DNA of 64,000 bases from Glandiceps talaboti (taxonomy: Eukaryota > Hemichordata > Enteropneusta > Spengelidae): NCBI RefSeq assembly GCF_964340395.1, contig NC_135563.1:23516309-23580308 (forward strand). Direction: 5' to 3'. The stretch's first letter is position 1. Every line of letters starts with the position of its first letter. Below are positions 25,012 to 40,225 of this stretch, one piece after another. Below the pieces are notes generated by a model that saw nothing but the letters and a program-made list of their open reading frames with translations, did not search any database and had not been told where the DNA came from. A program made the position numbers and the translations under genes.

Positions 25012-28000
25012 AGTTTAGTTGTCATAAAATAATGTTGCAAAGTTTAGTGAAAAGAATATCGATTTCAAGTTTTTCTGATATGAGCGCAGTAGTACTGTAC
25101 TGACTGTGGTGAGTGTCCATGGAACACATATCGCTGACCTGTTGATAGCATTATTTGCTGACGGGTATTAAACTAAAGTATATACGGAATAACTCGAAAC
25201 TCTCGATTTTATTTGCCACAGCTTTCATGAAATTAAAGACTGATTTTTGTGAAAGCAAATGCTAGGCCAGTCTGTATGTATTACGTGTAATTTACTTACA
25301 GAATAACGAAGTTAGAGGTCTGTATTTATGTAGATGTACATGGTAAAATGTGCCGGTTTACAAATTACAATGGTTTTCTTAATGAGTTTTAACAACATAG
25401 TCAGCGATAGCACATCATTTTCCAGAAAAGAATTGAAAAAATTACAAATCTAAAACCAAGAGATTTTTTACAAAACCCCTTTGGTCTCTATTTATGAATT
25501 TTCAGACCGATTGGTGCACATTTGAAAAATTTGAACGTGAGCAAAGTTCAGTTGTTATAAAGAAACACGACCATTGTTTTTCTATGTGAAATCTGACAGT
25601 ATTCGGATGTCAAATTAGCACTCCTACAATCGCTTGATTTAATTTTGTTTTTATCTTCGCGTTACACTTGCGATACAATTTTAAGATTTTAAGTCGCTTG
25701 AATCTCTTCTAAAATCGTATGGTTTTGATTTGATTTGAAAGGGTAATAATATATTAATCCGAATGCAAAGACGTACCTGAAATTATGAAATGTACGGCAT
25801 ACATGTGGAGAGCACGTGATATAGGTCATTCAGGCATGATGATATTGTTACACTGTGTAACATTGTATCACATTCACAAGGTGTTTACGTGTGCACCTGA
25901 ACAGCGCGTGCATACTAAAACAACGCAAATAAAAGGTCACACAACCTTGACGGTGGTACAACTGTGAAATCATGGATAATTTATCAATATTCCCTTAAAC
26001 ATGGAAGGCATGGAAGGCTACTCATCCTCAACACCAGTTGGCATAAGTCTGATACGTAGAGGTGATTTTATTTTTATTTATCAAATTTTATTCTTCCTAA
26101 AAATCTTGTAGATTATCGATGACAGTTTGTATGTAGCAGCCGGTATTAAAAAAGCTTACTTCCGATTTCCCGTCGAATGTCAGAGCTCCGAACTTACACA
26201 TCCCGAGCGAATATAATTAAAATGACGGAACAAAAGTCGCATTCAGACAAAGTTTACTTACGTTTTAAAGCTAAATTTGATATTACATGTACATTGCAAG
26301 GTTATAACTGGCAAGTTTGGTTGAGAAACAACAGCATGCAGCACACTGTGTACAAACACCTGTACGTAATAAGCTTGACCTCGCAACAGGTCACGCGATT
26401 ATGTAATTTGCATAGCCGTCGGATGCCATTTTTGATGCGCGATGAAGAATAAAGTGCGATGAAACGATGCAGTATTCGTAAAATTCGATTCAAAATTGTA
26501 TAAAAAATACGTGAAAATACTTGATTGTGTGATAAATATATAATCCCACTAAATCAATGTTAGTTTTACGTAATAATAATCCTCGTATGAATATGTCTAA
26601 CTTTAATATGATTTGAAATTTGAAAGCAGTGGTATTGATATATCTCGGTGTAGAATTATAACAAACACCTACCTCGTCATATGTGACAAAGACTAAATAT
26701 GTCATGATGACGTCATTCACGTTTATTGGGTCATATTATTTTGTTATTTCCTTTGCCATAAGGTACTTTGTATGTTTACTGCGAGCATTCGTAGAAAACC
26801 ACATATAAAACTCAGTGATGATATTCTATCAAAAAACACCACCTTTGAAATTAATGTACCTGTCATTGTAGTTAATTTCGTGTCAACGAATGTGTTATTT
26901 CGTCGCTGAATGATTACTATGGTAATAGAGGCATATACAAGAATGTTATACAGTGTAGATAACCTCCTAAAGGTGACAAGTTTAACAAATATCATATTCT
27001 GTCATTTCATCGCACAACAATGTGTTTGGAAAACATATTAAGATTTCATGATTTCCCTCGTTCGTCAATGTTACACGTAAATGCATGACGGCAAAGCTTA
27101 ATAAACCTCACCACCTGTTCTTACATAAACTGACAAAGTCAATGCATGACGGTAATGCAATGTCTCCATCTGTTCTTACACGCACTGATAAATATCAATT
27201 CTGTAAGAATTCTTGAAGGCCAGGAAGTCACAAACACAGAATTACTATAAATGTTTATTGGGATTGTCTGTAGGTTGGCGACGTTGGGTTTATAATATAG
27301 AAATAAAGTGTTTTCAAAAACTTATAAAGCATCCCTTGTTTATTACTCGACCCGTCCAGACATTCTTTTTCAGTGATTCAGCGATTTTAGAGATTTTAGA
27401 CAGTGTAAGATAATTTGCGTCATCAAATTATAAGGACACTTTATAAAATCACAAAAATGTATTCTCAAGTCAGATTTCAAATTGTATTATAGCACAGACT
27501 ATATTGTTCTCAGATTACACTTTACAGGGTAATCCAACATGTAGTAGTAAAGTACCTGTGTACTGCGTCAGCGCATATGACGTATACATCCAAGACGTAT
27601 ACACCCAAGATATCACTCATTTGTAGCACAATGTCGTAAACCACAACCTCGTTTTCGGCACCTTCCATGACGCACCGCCAAGTGTCACGAAAGAAATGAC
27701 AGCTCTAGTTTGCGATAATATTGTTGCACTTATCTGAATACTTTCATATGTCATTAGCTGGTCATTAATCTTGTCATTATATAAATCTCAATTGTTTTGT
27801 CAGATTTTCAACAACTGGGTAGATGCTTGAATACATCATTTTCTCCGAATATCTTCGGATATCTCAGTCCATGCCTTAATACAATTGACTATGTCTGTAT
27901 AAATATGTGATAGCTTGCAAACATATATAAAGAAGTATTTGCCTATCTTTGATGTTTTCTTGTGAAGTATCAAGTTTTAAATTAGAGAACTGCGTGTTAT

Positions 28001-31000
28001 TGTGATATTGTAATATCGAGGTAAAGCGAGTTATTTATTTTATCTAAACAGTTTAAGTTTATTATTTTTTAAATATTTGAAACCATTAGTAACAGAGAGA
28101 CAGTTTTGAGCTCTATAAGGCACTAGAATCTAGTCTTATTCGATAACAATGCACTGTGTGCTGTACATGCCCAATAACCATCTGAAATACAAAGATCACT
28201 AGATCACGACTAACCCGTTTGATAAATTTCCTTTTATAAGTCAATGTTCGAAGTAGCTCTTGACCTTAGCATCCCTAGGTATGCATTGTATAGATACTGA
28301 TTCCGTCTAGTGTTACAGGAGCTGAAGTAGGGTTTGCCATTCCAACAAGATACATTAGTGTGTGGACAGGATGGCACTTGAAAAACTACCCGATCGCAAT
28401 GTTAATGCAATTAAATAAAGCCTTCCAATTTCCTTATCAAACCCATTGTGATCATAATCTTGAAAAAAAAAGAAAATTGACAGAGTTGAGATCCTTTTGG
28501 GGTGGTACATGTGTGAGGTTACAACATATTTCATAATGACCTTTCATAGAAGACAACTACAATTTCGTGTCAAGTAGTCCTGTATCCGTAGCGATGCATG
28601 CTCTCAATCAATCTGTTGCAATCTGAAAAGTCACTAGAGGCCACTACACTTCCCTTAACCTTTATAACTTAGAATGACTTGGTAAGGAGTTTAAAAGTTA
28701 AACACTTTTACCTGCCTGTCAAACCTATCATGAATGAGCGTTGATAACTCACAATAGTGAGCAAAACAAACTTGGAAGAATATTATGTTATCTCTTTATA
28801 TAGCGCAAATCAAAACGCCAGACTTGTTGCAAAACACACATAATAAGCACATAACAACATAGTGACGATGCGTTCATTACTATGGAATGTCACTTCATAG
28901 CCACCATACTTCCAGGTAATTTATGTGTCAAAACAATTTATTATGTAACATGACATTTTATGAATTTTTTTTCAGTTTTTTAAGTTAATTAGATCTGATT
29001 ATAGCATAATATATGCTACGTCATCATGTCAGTTAAGTATCGATAAGGAATCGTGGATGGCATCTTTATAAGATATGAGATGTTCTAGTAATTCATATTT
29101 CAACTTTTTAAAAGATGATGAAATATTCTTCATATCACAATGCAATTTCGATAATCTGTGATACACTCTGGTCATGTGATTCACAAAGTTAATGTCCAAA
29201 GAGTTATGGTCATTCTAGTAATTCAAATTTCAGGCTAAATTTTAAATACACTTGAAATACACTTCACATCAGATACAATTTTGGCCATCTGTGATATATC
29301 TTATGTCTTGAGATTCGCAGTTTATTACCAAAGAGGTAACCAGTCTACGCCGATCACTTTTCCTCGACATTTCCGATCAAAATCTAAGTAGACTTTTGGT
29401 GTAATCAAAACAGCTAGTTTCCTCACTATAGGGAAACACACCATATAACAATGTGGAGATGTGATGATATAATCTCTGTAGATCTATTTACGCATGTACC
29501 TGGACTGCAGGGTAATGAACTTTGTGATTTACAATTTTATCGATGTTTTTACAAGAACAGTTGTGTCTGCCCATACACTTTCATTTTGATGAAATCTTTT
29601 ACTGTTAATCAATTGAAGACGGATGAAAACACCTAATTTAGATATTTACTTGATAAACGCGAGTAAATGGAATTATTCAACCTCGTTTCTGATTACAATG
29701 TACTTAAATGTGTTGTGTTCATCACACAGCTGTCACACATCGTACGCACTACTTGAGCCTAATGGAACATTGACTGTAAAAACCATACATTATGGTGTTT
29801 GAAGAAAGAGCCCGCGGTACTTCCACGGACACTTGAAATATTTTTTTCTTTAATTCGATACACCTTCTCCTCCTTTTTAAAAATATACTTTGTGTAAATT
29901 CTCACGGAATGTGCATCGAAATTCAAAATACTGGACGGTGATAAGACATGTTGTCTATATAATGTAACGACATCAATATTTTGAACCTACAACAAATTGC
30001 ATACTAGAATTAGGCAAACGAAATAAGAAACTTGACAACATGCCAGAAAATGTCTATAGGAGCAGTGTTTTTGTCAAATTGCGATATTATTAACCAAAAA
30101 TTTTATACTTATTATCTAATAATAGCATTGGTAACATTTCTCATTATTAATCGGATTAGTTATAAATTGCCTCGCACAGTTCTACTGATTTTAAAGTACC
30201 TTCTTATATTGTGGTCGTATCAACGATTAAAATGTAACATAATATTTTAGGACACAAACTCGTCCTGGTCTTGATGTTTGCCACAATTTAGGCCAAGGAT
30301 CATCGATGAATTCAGAAAATACTTAGGACTTCATGAGCCGATCGAAATATGTTGATATGTCATTTTTCGATTTATAAATCGAAATATACTTAAAACGTCG
30401 TTACACTTTAATTTACAAGTAGTTTGTTAAAATTGTTTAAATTCAAACAGACGTCATGGTTCAATAAAAAGTCTGCCTTGTAAATCTGAGATGTGTGTAG
30501 ATCAATAAGTCATAGACTGTGTGTATTGATGTAGTGTAAAGTCGATCTTCACATCGTCACCTTAACTTTCGACAAGTTCGACATTTTCTTCCGTTCAAAA
30601 AAACCCTGTTTGTGCTGGCTCTTTCTTATAGCATTCAAGCGTTGATATGGTTTTCATTAATTTCTTAGTGTGGACACTTGTCAGTGATATGGGAATGTCT
30701 CAGCGGAAACGAACTAGACGTTGCGATTTCTTACCTTCAATACAAATGCCAATTTGTAAGCAAGTTTTTTGTAAGCCTGCATTTATAACAGCGGCCTCTT
30801 CCAATGGTGCCGCTTATTAGATATTATTTGTTCCTGGGGCATGTGAATCTGACCAAACAGTGGATGTTTATGACACATCACGTATTTCAATTGCAATGAC
30901 ATTCATAAGTTTTCTCCTGTATTCACGTACATAGCCAGGAGGTGCAGTAAAGTTACTAACATGCAATTGCGAAACTACAATAGCAAAAATAACAACAACA

Positions 31001-33350
31001 AGAACAACAACAGCAACAACAATGATGTTGACAACAATAACAAAGTTCTGAACGGATATAATACTGTTTCCTGCAACAAATGTCGACGCTTATTGTCCGC
31101 AACAGACGGTTAATATGAAAGTGTCATGTTAAATTATGATGTACAAAACGCCACACGGAGTATTTGAAAATAAATTAATCAATGCAATTATCGTCAGACC
31201 ATTACTGTGTATTCAATGCATGGTGACCAACGTAAACATGACAGTTAAGACGAATATTGTTCTGCTTTGAATGGAGCGATGGATCAAGTTACTTTAAGCA
31301 ATTCTAAGGGTTACAACATGTTTACTCTTTATAGAGGCTGCTTCATGACAGAATCTGCAATTTGATACTTTACTTCTTTGTAATGTCAACTCTTACAACT
31401 TCTCTATCTATTCCCTTCGATAAAGGCGATTCGATACACTCTGCAGAAATTACAATTCATGTATCTAAATCTACCTTAACGATACGGAGTACGTTACTAT
31501 GTAAGACGTTGTAAGATTGTGTGTATTCTTAGAAAGCGTGACGTATATAGTACGTGACAAGACTACACCATAGGTCAATTTGTATGAGGTATTATAATGT
31601 AATAAGATTGACTGCACCTGCACCAACCTAATAAAGATTGTGTCGTTAATTTGACAGTAATCGGAAATTGATCTCTTGATTAAAGCTTACTATATTTAGT
31701 TACGGTACCTGAGATCTGGCGAATCGATTTACAACTTTGTCCGTCAAAGACATTTACAGTACACATCAATTTTGCTTAAAATTTTTCCAAAAAACGTGCT
31801 AGTTTGTATTTAAGTTTACTAAGAAGTCGTGAATTATTTGGAAGCATACAGACCTCTCATCGGTTTTATTCCAATTCAACTCTACATCAGAAATTATTGT
31901 ATTCTAACCATTGGCATTAATTTGGGTTTCTCCATAATCATATATTTGATCAGAAGGTTTAATGTCATCAGTAACGAAAGTAACTCCACATGGAAAACTA
32001 TTGCTTTCCCTACATTATGAAGAGCAAATGTAATCGGCAAATTGATTATATATTTTTACTTTATTTTATCCGTATGTACAAGATTGTTTCAGTCAATTGC
32101 TAATCTTCGTCATTTTAAGTATTTTTTCGTTATCTAAGTATCTAATATCGATATCTAAATACCATATAAGCTTATTTACACAAAAGGAAACGTGAAAATG
32201 TGGAAAATTTCCACTCAGGCAATGTTTTGAGGTCCACGTTGTATCGATTTATTACAAGCTTATCACTGTAAATTGCTGATAAGGAAAATTCTATGATTCC
32301 GAGTATTTTGTTATTTTAGCTTGTACTAATGATACATCTGTCGAACTATAGTTGCTTCATCTAGAATCATCTCTTCAAACATGTTCCTTTTAAAAAAACT
32401 GGTGATCGAAGCTTTCAATAAATGTTTCTTAGTGTCAATATAGATCATATTACATCTCTATAATAGAGTTCTCCTCCATTAAGTCAATTACATGTATACA
32501 TGTGACATATTTCACACCTTAAGTATCAAGAGACTGCCAAACATGTTTTGTTTGGTTTAACAATATTCATGCACTGCAATAACGTACGAATCGAAATATA
32601 TCATTGACAATTTAGAATTGGCTGTAAGGAATCACCACTTTGCGTGGTGTTTACAGCTTCAAGTTACTAACGATCTCCATCATAAAGTATGGCGTTCCAT
32701 ATGTTCCCAGTAAACATCCTCCGCAGGTTAGAAAATTGATGCATTTTCATAAAATTCTTACTACATCGAAAAAACAAGTTGTCAATTTTTGCGTCGATAA
32801 CTAGTTTTTCCGAGTTCGCCTCCTGTGCTATAAAGGTTGTCACGTGATAATTGCATGATATGACCTAAAGGACTTTACTCCCCACTCCACTAAAGATTAT
32901 CAGAAAATGCTATGATGCTATAGAAATGCTATATTCTTAAAGAACAACTACTTGTCATTATGGAGAAACTTATGAATATATTGTATGTTCTAGCCAGAGT
33001 AAACCTATCCATCTGAACAGGTCGTCTTGTGGCTTCAGGATAGTTCATTATCTAAATTGTTGGTGGCTGGTCTTGTAGGAAAATAGAAGAGAAGTAAGAG
33101 GAATATAATACAACTCATTGTATAGTACGCTACCAAAGGACTAAAACAGTCACGTAAATGTTGCTTTGTCGTGAAACTGAAGGCATAGCAATCCTAATAT
33201 TACTGCGGAAGTTCAAGTTTACATAAATAATTTAATATGAAATATTGTCTAATTTCGATTTTTAGCCTATTCTTATATTGTATTCTTAGACTGTTTAAAA
33301 TCTGATGTTGTGTATACGGCTTGATTTATTTATTTACCTCTATTTCCTTC
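25012..33350. other. Intergenic region right of the 4.1-kb transposon
   Basis: AT-rich sequence. A segment at 25469-25563 resembles both flanks of the transposon (20812-20876 and 25012-25033). A 60-bp block containing AATGCATGACGG is duplicated at about 27083-27200. No gene recognised. Confidence 0.45.
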
Positions 33351-33375
33351 GTTTATTGTCTTTTTTTATCTTTTT

Positions 33376-33431
33376 GTTGTTCCAGGGGTGATTGCCGCCT
33401 TCCCAAGAAGGCAGTGATCACCCGGAACAAC
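33376..33431. repeat. Hairpin next to a SINE
   Basis: GTTGTTCC...GCCTTC pairs with GAAGGC...GGAACAAC around a short loop, with a few bulges. Confidence 0.7.
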
Positions 33432-33439
33432 AAAAATCG

Positions 33440-33822
33440 ACGACTGCCATGGATTGACTGAGGCACAATCATGGTTAAAATCTTACCCAAGGACTTTAGC
33501 CATTCAGAAACACCCAGCAGCGACTGGGCTTGAACCTGCAACTTGCAAATTCCAAGCCGACCACTCTAACCATTCACCCATCATGAACCCACAACCTGCA
33601 ACCTGCCGATTCCAAGCCGACCACTCTAACTATTCACCCATCATGACTCCACATCCTGCAACCTGCAGATTCCAAGCCGACCACTCTAACTATTCACCCA
33701 TCATGACTTCACATCCTGCAGATTCCATGCCGACCACTCTAACTATTCAACCATCATGACTCCACAACCTACAGATTCCAAGCCGACCACTCTAACTATT
33801 CACCCATGATGACGTCACATCT
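33440..33822 (-). repeat. SINE with repeated tRNA-like head, copy 1
   Basis: On the minus strand, a unit of about 60 bp containing TGGTTAGAGTGG-like sequence (here TAGTTAGAGTGGTCGGCTTG) is repeated about five times (starts near 33549, 33609, 33669, 33722, 33775; two units are 53 bp). It is followed by GGTTCAAGCCC, a B-box-like sequence, and body sequence shared with 43980-44075. A- and B-box resemblance marks a tRNA-derived SINE. Confidence 0.7.
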
Positions 33823-34175
33823 ATCCATTTACTAAATAATACAAAAAGGACAAATATAAGGAATTTCGTCAGTTCTGACGAGGCATGTCGGTGTAGCAGT
33901 TAATCATCGGAATCACCCGAGGTTAACCTTGGTTCTTTAGTGGCTTTCATTTCCTTTGTTTGGATCGTGCACGTTTTTTCTTACCTTGCTAGGATACTAT
34001 CGTAGTCTTCAACAACGTATTGATATAAGTGATGGAAAAATGATAAATGAAGAGAGATACATTTGTCATGATAAAATAAGGTGATCGATTGCAGTATATT
34101 CTACTTTATCATGCAGGATTAGCCTTTTAAAGGAAGCACTTAAAGATAAACTCAGTTACTTTTTAATCTTCAGGT

Positions 34176-34179
<4 letters not shown>

Positions 34180-34211
<32 letters not shown>

Positions 34212-34217
34212 TGTCAC

Positions 34218-34272
<55 letters not shown>

Positions 34273-34353
34273 GGTAGACAGACAGACAGACAGGCAGAGA
34301 CAGACAGACATACAGACAGACAGACAGACAGACCGACCGACCGACCGACCGAC

Positions 34354-34420
<67 letters not shown>
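34180..34420. repeat. (GT)n and (GACA)n/(GACC)n microsatellite
   Basis: Long tetranucleotide run with open frames in many phases that are not genes. Confidence 0.95.
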
Positions 34421-34621
34421 TTTCCAAGAACTCCTCTTCACTGTTATCTGACAATGTTGGTTATGCTGATCGTAAAGATTTTACACTATCGCAGAGCTGA
34501 GATGATCTGCAACATCTAGTTCTTTGTAAGTATGTTTTTTTTACAGTTTTCAGATACTTCAGAGAATGGATTGGTTTTACTCTAGTTATTCTAGCTTCGA
34601 TTATTGAGTTATCAGAACATA

Positions 34622-34657
34622 TATGGAAAGATACATTGCTTAATGTATCTTTCCATA
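34622..34657. repeat. Perfect 16-bp hairpin
   Basis: TATGGAAAGATACATT and its exact inverse, separated by 4 nt. It immediately precedes a SINE tail fragment. Confidence 0.85.
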
Positions 34658-34664
34658 CACGAGG

Positions 34665-34770
34665 AAGACTAAAGGGCAGTTGTGCCGTTCTGATCCGAGC
34701 CAGGGGTAATAATTGTAAAGCGCTTTGAGCACGGAGTGGGAAAGCGCTATAAAAGACACCAACATTATAT
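34665..34770 (+). repeat. SINE 3' fragment
   Basis: AATTGTAAAGCGCTTTGAGC followed by GGAGTGGGAAAGCGCTATAA, the same tail as on the minus strand at 43790-43840. The head is missing. Confidence 0.65.
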
Positions 34771-36440
34771 TTTTTTTTATTAATGAAGGTTCCATCTGTC
34801 AAGTAAAAGTTTAAACTATAAAACTACTACCCTTTGTGTCTTGACACTGTTTATAATTGTGAAGACAAGATGATTAGGGTATTAGGGTACATGAGACATC
34901 ATCTTAAGAGACTTTCCCATAAATCCCTACAGAGAATCCACAAAATGGCCGAACACATGTCAAGTCCAGTAGGGCTTCTTTACAAGATTTCAAACTTGAG
35001 TATGTTAACGACTCGAAGTGCTATTTTATCCCCCAAAATCATATCTAAGTTGACATAAGTAATGCCACGCGTATTTGCAGCAAAGGCATTTTAGGAATGG
35101 TCGTGATCACTGAGGGTTCGTAGGTTGCATTAACTTAAGGCTTACAATATTCCGGACTGAATGTTCAAGATCTTGAACATCGTAATAAAATGTATTCTGT
35201 AAGCTGTTCAGTTCAATGAGCTGATTGGAATGCATAAGGGAAAATTTAATATTAGAGGCAGGCGGACAAAACGTTCCTTCAAATAAATTCTGAAAATTGA
35301 TGAGATCCGTTTATTGTAACGACACAAAGGGAAACTTTATGTAGAAAGTTTCTAATCACATTGTACATTTACATGTTATAAAATATCGGGCTCAAGTTTA
35401 GTTTATGTTGAGACAGAGGTAAAACAACGCCACAGTGTTTCCCGTGTCTCCAGGCTCAGGAGACCTATACATCCGATACATCCTTGTCCAAACGCTTGGC
35501 TATTTCCGTGTGTTTACATCATGTTAGATTTTATTAAATGTCACCAGACGGAACGTATATATTTATAGGCGTCAGGCTCTTGGACAATTGTTATGTTTAA
35601 AGTGAAGTTTAATGTTTTACAGCTTTATTGGGTTTTTGTGACGACAAGAATGCCAAGTGAACAGGTAGACCTGGAAATGAAAATGTTATTTTTTATAGTT
35701 ACGGATCCTAATTAAAAAATGATTTATAATATAATATCTAATGTATTGAAATCTCGAATCAATAATAACTTTACAATTACGCCATGAGGAAGGACACGCT
35801 ATTGAATTGTCGATGGCGCCAAATTACGGTCTATGAAAATCAAATAGTGACTAGAAATGTTTGTAAGTTTTTGTCCTGGTGCAATGTATTGATTGCCATC
35901 AAATACTAGTCTTGGACTTGATAGAAAACTCTAGGTATGTTATCAAAATGACAACACTTACAATAATAGTTTTAATATGTTCATTGGGTCGGTAAAACAT
36001 AGTTAAAATGATACCGAGGATTATACATGTATTTACAAGTAAACGCTTCACCTGTTCAGGTCAACAAAGCCTGAGACATGTCTGATCTAATGTTATTGTT
36101 TACTAAGTTACCGAAATAACAATCTGAACCTCGGAATTTAAAGAAACAGCTGCAGGAAATAACATAACTGTGACAACATCCTCGAATTGAGAGCAGTTTT
36201 CAAGGTAAAATAATAGTGGTCATTGTAACTGTATCCTTCGTTTCTACAGGTGTTGTTTAAAAGTAAGTGACGTATCATGACGACATGACAAGGTTCCTAC
36301 TGCTTTCACAGCATATATACACAACTATGTGTATATTTACAATTATAATAGTTGACAATACAGACAGGCATCATTCCTCCATTATTTCTAATCAATTGAA
36401 GTGGTCATTAAGAAACACTTCACGTCAAACTTAGTAAAGT
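34771..36440. other. Intergenic, nothing recognised
   Basis: AT-rich sequence with no gene or clear repeat that I can support. Confidence 0.4.
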
Positions 36441-36454
36441 AAAAAGCCTGAATG

Positions 36455-36663
36455 ATTTAATGAATGAATGAATGATTTAATGAATGATTTAATGAATGAA
36501 TGAATGAATGAATGAATATATATATATTTGTGTGTATGTATGTATGTATGTATGTATGTATGTATGTATGTATGTGTGTGTGTGTGTATGTATGTATGTA
36601 TATATGTGTGTATGTGTGTGTGTGTATGTATGTATGTATGTATGTATGTATCATGTATGTATG

Positions 36664-36695
<32 letters not shown>

Positions 36696-36709
36696 TGTAT
36701 GTATGTATG

Positions 36710-36762
<53 letters not shown>

Positions 36763-36770
36763 ATGTGTGC
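36455..36770. repeat. (GAAT)n, (GTAT)n, (TG)n compound microsatellite
   Basis: Tetra- and dinucleotide runs, open in several frames as an artefact. Confidence 0.95.
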
Positions 36771-39700
36771 ACCAGGTGCAGCCGAAAAAGTTGTTTGTTT
36801 AAAAAGCTGTCCGTACACATTTTTTCAGTGGGAGGGGAGTTCTTTGTTTGACGTCAGTGGGAGCAGTAAACAGCGAGTACTTAAGTAGGCAAAACTTGTA
36901 TGTCAGCTGAGTAGTTAAAGGGAGAAGGAAATGTATCATCAAAGATATCGGCGTTATTAAATTTAGAAGTCAGAGTAGAAATGCCCTTCTCATTGACTAC
37001 ATTTTTGGAACATGAGAAAGGTTGACACTGATCTAAGCTCACTAATATCGCTATATTTCACAATAAATATCAGCAAGACACGTCTGTCATTATGTTTTCT
37101 GAACAATGTCATTACTATTGTAAATGACAAGCTAAATGTACCTTGAGGTAAGTGTACTCTTAGCCCATACAGCGAGTTACTGCTCATCACAAATAATGAC
37201 CTTCTAAAATACTTTACCCTTGACCGAATTCTAAGTAATATATGAAAATCATGTGATCATGTAAATCATGTAATCTTCAAAACTTTATGACTGCACGTAA
37301 TCTATTTCTTTTGGTTCAAAATTATATGGTATATGAATGTCAACGAAACGAAGCGTGTATAGATACTGTGACAAATAAACTACACAGTCTCACATCACAG
37401 AAATCAGTGGTTGGAAAGGTGCTTGAATATGGACTGTCTGGGTGTTACGTATACAAGGTCACTCACTCTATCGATAGTGTGAACTTACTGGATGTTGAAA
37501 TAACAATTTTCCTTTTTGCTCCTTGTCATTATTAAATAGGTGTCTCTATTCATATGTTCAATTTAATGAATGTTTCAATTTGTACTTTAAGAGCTGGAGG
37601 AACTATTATACTAACAACGACAATTGCATTATTCACACATTTATAGAATTAGGATATACTCAGAGTATAAATGTAATGACGTTTGTAAATTCTTTTTTTC
37701 TTTGGCAAGCAAAGCTTTTCTCAAATGAGTATTATCATTAAAGGAGATATGTTGTACGAGAGGCCGCATTCGTTGGTTTCTTAAAACTGCAAGGGGCGTC
37801 ATTATTGCATTGGAGAACTCTCGAGGAAAACATCATTATCGACATATTGTTAGAAGTCGCCTCGCAACATACTGAAATTTTCAAAGACCGTGACTCACAC
37901 TATAAAATTGCGCACGTTTTCGTCGCTTCGTACTTTTCTTTCGGCAATGAGTAATCTGTTGAAGTTATCAGTAAATCTTACACACGCCATCCCACCAAGT
38001 TTAGGGCCGAAGGGTAACGACTGAACAAGGTGTATCGTTTGATTTACTAACACAAACTGACTGAAAACGACAAGTCCTTGTAGCATCAATGTTTCCTGTG
38101 TGATATGTTACCGCTTTCATTCCAAAACTGGTTAACAACCTTTTCGTTCACAGTAAGAGTTCACACACTGCCCTTCGTGAAATAATGTCATCCTCCCCGA
38201 TATTCAAAATTGAGATAAGAGATACACGAGACATCTGAAGATAAGCAACTGTCCAAGCTGTGCAACATGTTACAGTAAAGCCACTCGAGTAACGTTAGAT
38301 GTATCTCACCATAGAAATTCGATAAGTTCACATATTTGTTCTGCTAAGCTTTTCCGAACTAGTTTTAACCATAGAAATTCGATAAGTTCACATATTTGTT
38401 CTGCTAAGCTTTTCCGAACTAGTTTTGTAAAAATGGCACAGAAAATGTGTTATTAAAAGTCAGAAGCAATAATTATTATCCTTATCGACCAAACTGACGT
38501 TGATAGATGCATTGACATTTTGGAACTATGATTCCTTGCTATTTTGAAAATGGTTTGAAAATTCCTTCCTGATATGTACACATATCATAATTGTCAACGG
38601 ATATCTTAACTTCAAAGACTCTGATAACACATAGAGTAATTATCACTTTGAACCAAAACAGATAGTTAGAGGCAACTAATAAATGTAAGTGAGTAGTGCA
38701 TCCATGGAGCTTCAATGTAGAACACGCAATTCAAACTGTGTATCGATAACTTAATTTATCGTAATATACACCTCGTAGATAAATGTTTTAAACTTTTAGT
38801 TTGTTCAAGAAAACTTAAACCCGTTCTCATTTGAATTCAAGAAAACAATAAGGAATCCGTACATGATTTTTAAGTACAGCTCAAAATTATAAAAAAATAT
38901 TAACTTGAAGCCATTTTATCAGCTATCGAGTACTGCCACGACCACGTGTTAACTCTGATGTATTCGTGTGTTTGGTGAATACATGTATACTTATATACAT
39001 AACATTATATAGTCAAATATATATATATATATATATTACTCGGTGAATATCAATCTGCTAAGACAGTGCTCTATACCGCAGTGGCAGAGCGTAATATATA
39101 TATGGCCAGAAACACTTCACCATTTATTGTGTATGTTCAAATTAAACTGTTTAAACTGTTTAGTGTACACATTATACATAAAACAATAGTAATTATCGCC
39201 TACACACATCAACCAAATAAAATAAATCTGCTACACTTGTCCTGTGCCACTTCGAATTCACCCACTTGACGAGTGTGACCAGCTATACTGCTGGTCATGC
39301 GAAACAAATTTGTAGTGGAGAACCGAATGTAACAAAGTAACCAAGCCACCTTTTTTTCATTCATTTATATATATACACATCTACATATACATATAATCTA
39401 TGGGCAGGTTATATTTACACTATCGAATAGAAAGGATTAATTAACATCATATTCTGAATCGAAAACTTGCCATTCTTAGCAACGAGAACTCCTTCACTAG
39501 TTCTTATATGTCTATGACGTCAGTCTGACGTGGTCGTGAGTTTAGAACAAGATAGATTATATATCTCATTAGATTACTGTAATTAAGTTTACAAAACCTA
39601 TTAAAAATAGTATCCCAAAAGGAGTAGTCCTATTCTATTAAATCTAAAACAAACTATGAATCGTAAAAGTAACGACAGATTTATTCAGGTATTTCGTACA

Positions 39701-39795
39701 TTGAAAAGCACAAAAAAGTGAAAGGTATTTCAGTCTGTTTGTGTGTTTCTGTCTCTCTCTCCCACTATCTCTGTGTCTCTGTTTTACCCTATCCC
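36771..39795. other. Intergenic with a 59-bp tandem duplication
   Basis: A block starting CCATAGAAATTCGATAAGTT is directly duplicated at about 38309-38426, and there is a short (AT)n run near 39018. No gene recognised. Confidence 0.5.
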
Positions 39796-39868
<73 letters not shown>

Positions 39869-40041
39869 CCCTCCATCCCTCTCTCCGTCTGTATGTCTGT
39901 ATGTATGTATGTATGTATGTATGTATGTATGTATGTATGTATGTATGTATGTATGTATGTATGTATGTATGTATGTATGTCTGTCTGTCTGTCTGTATGT
40001 AAGTATGTATGTATGTATGTATGTATGTATGTATGTATGTA

Positions 40042-40098
<57 letters not shown>

Positions 40099-40104
40099 GC
40101 CTCT

Positions 40105-40138
<34 letters not shown>

Positions 40139-40185
40139 CTGTCTGTCTCTGTCTCTGTCTCTGTCTCTGTCTGTCTCTGTCTCTG

Positions 40186-40225
<40 letters not shown>

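Noticed and set aside
34834-35058. Plus-strand frame MCLDTVYNCEDKMIRVLGYM...
   Set aside because: No splice sites, no paralogue, and no recognisable family; consistent with chance.
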